From contig OY855915.1 of assembly GCA_963693305.1 (NCBI GenBank), positions 1,284,001-1,348,000 on the forward strand: DNA of 64,000 nt, written 5' to 3'. The notes under the pieces were generated by a model, which saw only the letters and a program-made list of their open reading frames with translations, was not told the DNA's origin and ran no database searches. This DNA is from Meandrina meandrites (taxonomy: Eukaryota; Cnidaria; Anthozoa; Scleractinia; Meandrinidae). A program made the translations under genes and the position numbers. Positions 41,701-53,700 of this stretch are shown here, in pieces; positions within the stretch are counted from its first letter, which is position 1, and the number at the start of each line of letters is the position of its first letter.

Positions 41701-44700
41701 CTTGTTTTTTATTTTCTGCACACGTTGCCTTTGATTCGCTTGCCGTGCATCGTAGTCAGATCCCAGTCCGTTTCATAGTTACGAAGCGAACCCTAGCAAA
41801 AGTTTTGTACGAAGTCTCGACTTTACACATTCATCATTTTCGTTATGATTTGTTGGTGTTATGCTGCTTAAATAGTATTCCGGTTATAAACGCCATATTT
41901 TAGTTGTCATAACCCTTACCTTTTCATGCCATGGTATTGTATTTCATCTGTTACTCTTTCTGTGTTAGATCACCGCGTCTTTAATAAATTTCAGTATGTA
42001 GAATTGACTTAGAAGATAAAAACTCAGCAATATGTTTTAATATCCGCCTTGGTAGACCATAGTAAGCCTCCTAATTCTAGCATCAGCTAACTTTTCTATT
42101 TTGTTGGACGCTTCCCAGGATGCATTCTCTGCAATGCAATATGCTAGTTGCAAAACTGTCCTGTTCTATCAAAAATGAACGTGAAAGAAAAAACAATTTA
42201 CTATTTATATCTTCTTTAGATTATGTTTCTGTTGGATGCTACAAGGATACGTCAAATACTACAATCCTAATAATAGAAGGAACGGATTCTATCTTGGATG
42301 GATCGTATTCTTCTCGTTCGGACCCCATTGAAAAGTGCGCCCTGGCTGCAATGAGAGCAGGCTTCAGTATGTTTGCAGTTCAGAATGGAGGACAGTGTGC
42401 AGCTAGTGCTACAGCGCCACAGACTTTCGACAAGTATGGGAAATCTACTGTTTGTAAGGCTGATGGTGAAGGTGGACCATCGGATAATGAGGTCTATTTG
42501 ATCAAAGGTGAGGTTGTAAAATTTGAACAAATTTCCTTTTTTTTTATTGTTGACGAAACACAAACTGTAATTAAAATTCATAAGTTTTCATTTTGAAAAT
42601 TCATCATTTTCGACAACGCCCTCTCAGTTGTTTAGTATTGCGTGACGCATCCCGTCATGCCCCTAATACGGGACTTACGAGTCTCTGACTTAGAAACCGG
42701 GCAGGTGTCGGAAGAAGGGGATCGGCCGATCTCAACCATATTTATGTTGGATACAGTTGTTACCCAACTAGTAACCATGGCAACATTTTTTTGTTGATCG
42801 TCTTCATTGTTTCGGAGATCAGAGCACCCCCCCCCCCCCTCCAGAAAAAAAAAAAATTGCCCCAACTTTAGCAGTGCGTATCTCTAAACTTATTCAAACA
42901 ACAACATTACATGTGTACCATAACACTTCTCCTATGGTAGTTTAAATGCATACAAGAACAAATGTTTACTGTACATCATTCAAGTTCCACATGCAATCGA
43001 CGTTTTCAAAAGTCGCAAAACTAGGCATTTTAAAATTCCTGTTTCTCGAGGGTCCGGGAAGATACAAATATCAAACTCATTGCAATCTACTCACCGGATA
43101 TAGGAGAATGTTTTACATGTAAGCCAGTTTTATAATTGGACCAGCGAATATGAATTTTTTTAACGGTTCACTGTTTTACCACTTCGACGACTTTCATTTA
43201 CCCAAGTATAGGAGAATGTTTTAATCCAGTTTTAAAATTGGACCAGCGAATATGAATTTTTTAACGGTTTGAACGACTTTCATTTACCCAAGCTAATTTT
43301 GTACAATTACGGCTTCCCTGCTGCTGTCGAGTGTATTATCCGAATTTCGCCTTGCAAGCGTCCCTGACAGGTAAGAACAACCAACAGCTATGACTTCTTG
43401 TCATATTATATATGATTTCGCTGAAGAACCCATTTATTATAAACGAGAGCCAAGTAAATGTATACTCGGCATTGCGTGACAGCAGCTCCACATGTTTCTT
43501 TCAGCGTGGCCATAGAACCAAAGCCAAAGCGTCCACGTAAATTTTGTTCAAAATCGCATCTTTTTCTCAGCAATTAGAAAGGAACACTAAAACAAAAAAA
43601 AACAATCAGATTTCAAAGCTTGTTTAAAGTAATTAACCAATCAAATTGCAGGGGAAAGCAGTGCGATTTATTCCCGAATTATATCCTTTCTTTGGTCAAA
43701 ATCGCATCGTTTTTAGATACCGGGTCCCTAAAATATTGGTACTGACTAAAATCCTGTATTTTGGCAATTAAGTTGTGCATTTCAAAATGCATGTAATTTA
43801 GTGGAACATTATTATAGGAAATTAACGCTTCATGAAATTAAGGCGAAAAAAAAAACAAAAACTCGCGCAAAAATGGTAGTGGATATTATTTCAAGAGTAC
43901 TAAGCATCCACTGCCGCGCGCCGAATTATAATTTGAAGTTAAAAAATTAGTATATGAACACCCAAACAGTCCCCTGGCAACCTGGGGTGCTCTTGCGTGG
44001 GGGTCAACTGTCTGTTGGTGTTTCAAAAATAATTTTCTTTCTTCTATCCCTTTCTTAAACCTCTTAAAATTTCACTCAATCCGAGGATTTCTGGATATAT
44101 TTTAGCTCGTTGTTCCTTACATCTTTGATTTATTGAAAAGCTCGTTCTAACACTAGCGTTTATTTCCTATAATAAGTTAATTGAACTTGGTGTCGTGCGC
44201 TGTGCACTCGTTCGATTTTGAGATCACGAGTATAATTTCAGACCAAATGGCACTCCACTTAGTTCAGATACCATTATGAATAAACGTTGGTTTTTGAAAC
44301 GGCTAATATGAAACGCGCACTCGTCTGCGGACTACGGACTGGGTATAAAACATGAACTGTGGTATAAAACGTGGACTATGGACTTCGGATCGGACAATGT
44401 ATCTGACTATGTATGTAATACGGTCTGGGGTATAAAATACGGATATGGTATAAAAATGCGTTCTAACTGTGAATAAACGCGAACTGAGTATAAAACGATA
44501 ATCGAGGCTGTTAAGTTAACTCGGCAATGTAAGCTTTGTCTTTCAGTCAAAATAGCTGAAAGTTTCTTCCCAAGGGTGAGGAACCGGAAAATTGATTTTT
44601 TTATTCTTCGCTTCAAATTTCCATTTCTGAACTGAATATTTCAATGCTGCTCTGGGTAAGTCTAGGATTCCCTGAGCCCCTTCACGCCGCTTTATCAAGT

Positions 44701-47700
44701 CCATACCTGGAGGGTTTCTTAAAGCCATGCCAGGTTACTAAGCACCTATGATTTATCCCAGGTTTATGTCAGAATTTAGCAAGCAAACATCAACCGCCTC
44801 TGCAACTTAGTTCGATGGCCTTGTCTGACGAATAAACGGATCATAAGTAAGCCTCGAGACGACAGAAGTCAGTGAAAATAGCCGAACATTTCACAAACTT
44901 ATGGACATGAAATCAGCGATGCCAGTTTCTCCCGTGCCTACTTTCTAGCGAGCCTATACAAGACCCATACAGCCCACTTATGGATGTTTGAAAGCTTTTT
45001 ATGAATCAAGATCAAATATTCAGGGATAAAAGAAAGCATTCTTCTTATTAACGGGAAACATTTTGCTTTGGCTCGATGTCCTTGATGGCCACGCTGAAAG
45101 CTTCGTGTTCAACGGCTGTCACGCAATCTCCACATAACAGTATTAGCCGTACTTTTTCAGCATTTTTGTCTCTCGCTCAAAATGAATATGTTTTAAGGGG
45201 GAAAACAAAAATGGCAAGACAGGAAAAAATAGTTATTGATTGTTTAGCTGTTAAGGGACGTTTTCACGGCCAAATCCGGGTCGACCGATCGAGAGCAGCA
45301 GGATTTGCTTGGGTAAACGAAAGTCGTTGAAGTGGTAAAACAGTGAACCGTTAAAAAAAATTCATATTCGCTGGCCCAATTTAAACACTGACTTAAAACA
45401 TTTTCTTATATGTGGTGAGTAACTTGCAATTAGTTTGATATTTATATCTTCCCGGACCCTCGAGAAACAGGAATTTTAAAATGCCTAGTTTTGCGACTTT
45501 TGAAAACGTCGCGAAGTATGCCTTCTAAGATTACGTGCTGAACTTAAATAATGTACCGCAAACATTTGTTCTTGTATGCATTTAAACTACCAAAAGATAA
45601 GTGTTATGACGGTGTGAAATTAAGCCTGTTGCTTGAATAAGTTCAGAGATACACACTGCTAAAGTTGGCCTAAAATCACAACTTTTGTCACGCCACTGGG
45701 GCAATTTTTGGGGGGGTGGTCTGATCTCCGAAACTATAAGGTCAATCAACAAAAAATGTTGCCATGGTTACTAGTTGGGTAAAACCTGCATGCAACATAA
45801 ATATGGTGGAGATCGGCCGACCCCCTTCTTCCGTCATTTTTTTTTTTTATTTTGCCCGGATTTCTCAGTCAGAGACTCTTAAAAAGAGCTCCTCGTGCTA
45901 GCGGGACGTCATTGTATTTTTAGTGTGTATTTTGTAGCTTCGTTATCTACGTTATCTGTTTACTCAAACTTTACCCGAAACCATTTCCGAGTACGTTCCA
46001 TTACAGTCTTTGACAGTCTTAGCCGGACATTTGGTAAGATAATCCTGTAATGCTTTACTTTCATCTTCTAATATCAGTAATTCCAGTTGTGGCCAAAGTC
46101 TTTGAACGGATAATCTACGATCAACTTTATCATTATTTAACAAAAAACAACTTTCTCACGTGCCATCAATCCGGTTCTCGGTCTCTGCATTCCACGCTCA
46201 CCGCACTTATCGAAGCTACAGATAGCTGGGCCTTGGATATAGACCGTGGTCTTGTTAATGTCGTAGTCTTTTTAGATCTCAAAAAGGCATTTGATACAGT
46301 AGATCACGATATTTTGTTGCGAAAATTGCAATACTATGGGATTTGTCGGACCAGTCATCAATGGTTTGCTTCTTATTTAGATAATCGAACACAGATTTGT
46401 CATATTAATTCTTGTCAGTCAACTCCGAAATGTCTAAGATGTGGTGTTCCCCAGGGAACAATTTTGAAAACCGAAAAACCGGCCGGTCAATTTTCGGCGT
46501 AAATTGAAATTCTTTCATTTTCTCTACAGAAGTTTATTACTATGTTCTAAATACAAAAATCGTATTTGTTTTTCTTGATTTGTTTCAAAACTTTCGTTTG
46601 GCCAGCGTCAAACAAGTTAATTTTACGCCTAAAATAAACTTAATTTGTCACTGGAATAAAATTTCCATGTAAACATGAGCTTGCTGCGTTAAATCTATGT
46701 TGCCACACGGTGCCTTGAGTTTCAGGCCAAAATCAGTATTACGAACATGAAATTAGCTTATCCTACGCTTCCTTTGGAAAAAGTGGCCAAACGAAAGTAT
46801 TGAAACAAACCAAGCCAAACAAATACGATTTTTGTATTTAGAACATAATGCTAAACTTCTGTAGAGAAAATGAAAGAATTTCATTTTTCGCCGAAAATTG
46901 ACCGGTGGGTTTTTACACGGAATGCCTCTTAAGTTTTCATCAGTCATCGCAGAACAAGAGAGTAGGCTAGAACAGTTAAAGATACAAAAGGAAATTAAAG
47001 AAATCACACCATAAGAAGCTGTCTACAAAAGAGCAATCGACGCAGAGAATCAACTAGATGATGAACAACAACCTTTGCTGCCCACTACTCTGCACGATCC
47101 CATTGGTGCCTTTCTGAACTACAACGAGGAAGCCGGGTTGACCTCCACACCAGAGGCTCCCATCTTAACATCTTCTACCCAAGAAACGCCAGCAGCAAAC
47201 AATGTATTGGTCACATCCATCTTCGTCACCGACTCCAGTTCTCATGCCACACCCTCGATCAGGGTCTCCAACTTTGCACAGCACACTGCCCCAAGCACCA
47301 CCGGTACCATCAGCTCAAGAACCCTGGAGAACCTATCCATATTAACCTGTTTACACTACAACCAGCTTTAGCATTGGAGGTTAGAGTCCCCCGATTTTTT
47401 CAGCGATCACTATTGCGCAGTCAGAATACCATACTTCTATACCAAGGGGCTTCTGTGGAAATCTTCCAGCCTTCTTTCCGCCACCTGTAACCACCTTTCT
47501 TCCAGTACCGCAAAGCTACACAGCTCAACTTACGGATACGCTTGCGAATATTACCCAGTTACAGCGAACTACGACATGCGACACCTGATGTTTTTGAAGG
47601 CAACGACTCGGATGCAACTAAATTCTGCTTGTGGGGGAATGCCTTTTAGAGTCTAATTGATTCTGCACCAGTATCAGGTAGACAGAAGTTACATCTCTTG

Positions 47701-50700
47701 CATAAAAAAAGGTCGTGGAACAACTACAATATCTAGTAAAGAATCTGGAAAGTGCATATCAAGAAGCACGCAAAATCCTTAAGGAACGTTATGATAACCC
47801 TGCCATAATCAGAAACAACTTGGCTAAGGTCGGACCAAGCGATGCAACTGGTCTGGAAGAATTCAGTGGTTTCTTGCAACAAGTGAAAGTCGCAAGTAAG
47901 CATAGCGAAAGTCTCAAAGTTCTCAGGTACGTACCCTTCACAAATTCAAGTCTTAGTTTAAAAGCTACCTGGATGGTTTAAATCAAAATGGTCAGATAAA
48001 GTGTTAAAGCTTTAGAGAAAAAAGGGAAAAGATTCTTTCCCTTCCTTTGAAGAGTTCGCCGAAGAAATACGCTACCATGCGAAAGGACAAACATCCCTCA
48101 AATTCTGCAAAGTCCAGGAACATCTGGCTCCACAACCCCGGATCGAGGTAAGCCTGCAGGTCGCCAATTTCGTTGAACACGACATTCAAATATTGCATCG
48201 ACAGTTGCATCACCTTCAGGCAACGACAGTGAGCTAAAACTTGTTGACAAAGAATCAGAAGTGGTAGCAATCCAAGCTCAGCAACCAACCCTGAAAACCA
48301 CTCCACCAAGTAACATACCAACCACTCAGCAACCAAGCCTCGCCACTCCACCTGACTCTGGTACATGCTGCTTCTACCAGAAGATGAAATCCCATGCAAT
48401 GAATGACGGTGAGCAGTTCCAAAGGCTTAGCTATGAAGAACGTAAAGACTTCCTGATAAAGAACAGGATCTGTTGTAAGTATGTGAGCTCTAACAAACAT
48501 GACTCTAAAGACTGCAACAGAGACAAGCTACAGTACAAGATCTGCCAACAGAAACACGCCACTGTACTTCATGATCCGACCAGACATGAAAAGAAAGACA
48601 TTAGCAGAGCTACAACTGCCTGTTGTCAAGTTTGTGATCAAACCCAGCCAGCACGCTCTTGTGCACGAATAGTCCTTCTTGAAGTCTTCCACCAAGACAA
48701 TCCCTCAGTGAAGGCACCCACCTATGCAGTATTGGACGACCAGTCGACGGATGTTTTCGTTACAGATTCCCATCTCGAACAGCTAAGAGTAATTGGCCAA
48801 GAAGTAAACATTGAAATAAACAGGATTACAGGAGTAAACAGTGTCCGCACCCAGAAAGTCAATGGATTACACATCCAAGACGTTGACTATCTACGCAAGT
48901 CTATTAAGGTTCCATTTGCATACAATTCCAGCCAGTCGAGAAGACATTGCAGCACCAGAAATAGCCAGGTCTTGGAAGCATTTAGAAGAAGTGGCTCATC
49001 GCATACGTCATCATCCTGATACAGAGACTGGATTATTAAATGGCCGTAACATTCCATCTGCTTTCCAGCCATTGAGTATCATCTGTGGCGGAGAAGATGA
49101 GCCTTGGGCTGAAAAATATAAGTTCGGTTGGACAATCATCGGTCCTGTGTGTCTACACAAGAGAGAAGACAGTAATGCGATTAACTGTGCGGCGGTTAAT
49201 CGCATTACGATACAGCGAGAAATCCCTCAAAACTACTTCAATGTGCCAACAAACAGCAGTTCCAAAAAAGATTCCGTGATGTCGTTTGCCACAAGGCACT
49301 ACATTAAAGCTGTTACCTCACCCCAGTAAGTCAGAGAAAAGATGCAATTGGACTACATGCAGTGAACTTCACCAAACCCGAAATATCCCCGGCACCGAAA
49401 AAAGTGAGACCGTGGAGGACAAACGTTTCTGCCACATTCTCACTACCAACATCAACAAAAATGAAACGGGGAATTGGGAAATGCCTTAACCATTCAAAAC
49501 AGATGATGTGACTTTACCAAACTATCGCGAACAATGTCTGAAAAGGCTACTTGGCATCAAGAGAAAACTCCTTAAAAATGGCAAGACACTAAAACATTAC
49601 ACTGAGCTCGTCAGAGGGACTTTGATAACAACCATGCTAGTCTCGTTCCACCAAAGGAACTGCTGACCAGCGCTAGGAAAGTCTGGTACCTCCCACATTT
49701 TAACATCTACCACCCCAAGAAACCGGATCAAATTCAAATAGTCCTCGATTGCAGTGCTGTCTTCCAAGATAGACATGATGAATGGTCTCGTTGGTGTACT
49801 CTCGATTTTTCGAAAAGAAGAAACAGCAGTAAAAACCATTACCATGGCAACGTCATTTTGACAGACATGTTTTTCCAAATTTGTAATTTTTGTGTTACCA
49901 TTAATGAAAATTAATTTAAATTCAACTATTTTCACCTCTTTTAGGCTTTTTTTTTTTTTGCACTGCTTTACAGATTTTGAGTATTTTTCAGTAATTTTGG
50001 ACGGCTTTCCGACGTTTTGGAAAAATTTTGAAATCCAAGATGGCGGATCCAAGATGGCGGATCCAAGATGGCGGCTGTTTTGACATCATGATGTAATTGA
50101 CTCGTGATGTGACGTCATCATCCCACGTGATGTATATCAAAAGATAGATTACTTGTGAATATCGGGTAAATGCCCATCTCTTCGGAGCCCATCTCTTCGC
50201 CAGGCGTTGCCAATTTTGGTCTAAGAGCCACAGCAGAAATCGGTCGAGAGCAATTTTTCCAGGCAGCTGCAGACTTTCTTCAACAAGACTTCTACGTCGA
50301 TGATGGATTAAAGTCTTTTATTACACCTGAAAATGCCAGCGATGTCATCAGAAAGAGTGAGACATCTTGGATACCCCTACTTATTCACTGTTATAAATCC
50401 ATTAGTTTTCAGTTCATTATTTTACTGTTCATCGGTTTGGTCTGGTACTTGTAAAGGAAATATTGCTAAACTCCAACTGGTACAGAACTTTGCTGCCCAC
50501 TTGCTGTCAGGGAAAAGAAAGTTTCACCACATCACGTCAACACTTAAGCAATTAAAGCTTCTTCCTGTTTCTGATCTCCTTTATATCAGAGACGCTGTGC
50601 AGATGTACAAATGTATGAATAATTTGGCCCCTCCCTACCTAAGTCAGTTATTTACTAAGAGGTCACAGACTCACAGATTTCTTACCAGGAATAGAGACAG

Positions 50701-53700
50701 CCTTCAACTGCCTAAATGCAGAACTGCTCTGGCGCAACAATCGTTTGTGTTCCGCGGAGTTACTATCTCGAATTCTCTTCCAGAAGAGTTAAGAAACTGT
50801 AGTTCTATAGTTTCCTTCAAAAATCAGCGAAATCCGCGCTCTTGAGCAAGTGGCTAAACGACTAGTTTAAACTCCTTGGAAACGTTTAATGGTACTTTAT
50901 ATTGAATTGTTGTTATAGTAAGGTTTTATTGTATTTTTTTTATTTTAATTTTTTACCATGTAAATTATTAAGATTTTTCTATTTTAAAATTTTGTAAATT
51001 GAGTATGAAGATCGCTTTGGGGAACTCAATAAACTTTATTCTATTCTGAAGGCATGTCTGCAGCCGCTAACTTACGCTTACACAAATTTGCTAGTAACAG
51101 CAAGACCGTACTGGAGGAGCCATGCCTGCTGAAGATCGCTCAAAAAACCTGAAGGATCTTGATCTTCGTCGGGATGTCTTATCTGTCCAGCGTTCACCAG
51201 GCACCTATTGGTGCATAGAATCTGACACCATCGGATTCCGCATAGACCTTAAAGATAAACCTCTCACCCGCAAGGGAATCCTTTCAACCTGTCAACTCAG
51301 TTTTGGCGCTGCTGGCGACGAAAATACTGCTTGCTACAACAGAAACGCCAGAAATGGAATGATGTCAGTCCTAACAGCCAAGTTGGTGATGTTGTCCTTA
51401 TTCGCGATGATCTCTGCAAACCAGTGGTCACTTGCCAGAGTGACGGAAGTCTATCCCAGTGAAGATGGGTTTGTACGCAAGGTCCCCCTCCTCGTCAACA
51501 AGTCTGGAACGAAAGAAGTTCTTTAAAAGACTTATCAACAAGTTGATCCTGATTTATCGTCCAAATGAAGATGAAAGTAGCGACTGATTCAGTGTGCTGA
51601 TAAAGGAACCTGGACTGTCCTTTCATATAAGAATGATTGACATTGTTACTTCACACAGTGTGTATTTTCTAGCTTCGTTACCCGCTGCATTTTCGTTATG
51701 TTTTGTTGGTGTTATGTTGCATAAATAGTATTCCATTGAAAAAAGTCATATTTCCGTTGTTGTAACCCTTACTCTTTCATATCCAGGTATTTTCTCTCAT
51801 CTGTTACTTTTTGTATGTTAGATCATCGCTTCCTTAATAAATTTCAGTAAGTTGAAATGACTTGCAAGAAGACAAATTCAGCGATATGTTTTAATCTTCA
51901 CCTTGGTAGACGATTGATTGGGAGATTTTTAAACTCCTTTTGGAAGACGGACATAAACCTTTTGGTTCTTGAACAATACTACCATTGTAAATGTTGCACC
52001 TCTAGCATCAGCTAACTTTTCTATTTTGTTGCAAGCTCTCACGGCTATATTTCCTGGAATGCAATATGCCATTGGCAAAACTGTCCAAATCTATCGAAAA
52101 TGAAAGTGGAAAGAAACAGTTTAATATCTATATTTTCTTTAGGTTATATTTCTGTGGGATGCTACAAGGATACGTCGAATAGTGCAATCCAAATAACAGA
52201 AGGAACCGATTCTATCTTGGATGGATGGTATTCTTCTCGATCGGACCCCATTACAAAGTGCGCCGTGGCTGCAATGAGAGCGGGCTATATTTTGTTTGCA
52301 GTTCAGGACGGAGGCCAGTGTGCAGCTAGTGCTACAGCGCTACAAAGTTTAGACAAGTATGGAATATCTTCTGCTTGTAAGGGTGATGGTGAAGGTGGAT
52401 CATCGGCTAATCAGGTCTATTTGATCAAAGGTGAGACTATAAAACTAATCAATTTAATTATTCGCCTTCATTGACGAGAGACAACTTGTAACCAACATTC
52501 ATAGCTTTTTTTATCTTTCTCATTTGTGTTTTGTTAGTGTTATGAGCTTGAATAGTATTCCACTGATCTACGTCATCTTTACATTGTCTTCATAGCCATG
52601 CCAATTCAGTATTGCCTTTCAACAGCTATCTTTTCTGGTTTTTGATCACGGCGCGTCCTGAAAAAATTTCAGTATGTAGACATGACTTGCAGGAAAACAA
52701 AATTAACGATATGTTTTAGTCCCTACCTTGGTTAATAATTAAATAGTAACTTTTCAACTCCTCTAAGAAAATTGATGTAAACATTTATGGTTTTAAAAAA
52801 GCACTACTGATGTAAACCTTCCAAATCTCGTATTACCTAGCTTTTCTTATTTGAGGCACGCTCTCAAGGATATATTCTATCGAATGCAATATGCTATTGC
52901 CAAACCTCTAACCATTCTATCCGAAATGAACGTGAAAGGACAACAGTTTACTTTTTATATTTTCTTTAGATTATGTTTCTGTGGGATGCTACAAGGATAC
53001 ATCAAATCATGCAATCCAAATAATAGAAGGTACGGATTATATCTTGGATGGATCGTACTCTTCTCGAACGGAACCCGTTGCAAAGTGCGCCGTGGCTGCA
53101 ATGAGAGCAGGCTACAGAATGTTTGCAGTTCAGGACGGAGGTCAGTGTGCAGCTAGTGCAACAGCGCCACAGACTTTTGACAAGTATGGAAAATCTACTG
53201 CTTGTAAGGCTGATGGTGAAGGTGGACCATCGGCTAATCAGGTCTATTTGATCAAAGGTGAGACTATAAAATTACCACAACTTCTACAATCGCTTTCATT
53301 GACGACACTCAACCTGTAACCAGCATACATAGCTTTTCATTTTGAAAATTCATCATTTCCGTTGTCTTTCGTTGGTTTTGTGTAGTATTCCATTGCTGCT
53401 CGTCATCTTTTAGTTCTCTGTCTAAGGCGCACTCTTTTACGGCCAATAGTAATTTGGAGATATTTCAAGCATTCCAATCAGGTGTGGAAGTGGTCGGTTG
53501 AGAGTAGCATCCTAGGGGCTCTCTCGCTTGTTTTTGTAATGTTCTGTTCGCACCGATTTTCCTGCTCGTTTTACTTCGGTCTACTTTGTGCCGTCCTGAC
53601 TAACAGCCTTTGGGTCTCCTCGATCGGATGAATTCTCACCAGCAGGCTTCAACAATCATTATCTGATATGCTACGTCATCGTTATCACTTCAATTTGAAT

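Larger units (their letters stand above)
46930..51535 (+). mobile_element. Degenerate BEL/Pao-type retrotransposon
   Basis: Successive plus-strand frames carry gag-like, zinc-knuckle/retropepsin, reverse-transcriptase and C-terminal polyprotein segments in the order expected of BEL/Pao elements. They are interrupted by stops, frameshifts, a piggyBac-like MITE (about 49840-50160) and a LINE fragment (about 50345-51045). No long terminal repeats were found by eye. The element lies in the intron between array exons 9 and 10, in the same orientation as the receptor gene. It cannot encode working proteins. Confidence 0.75.
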
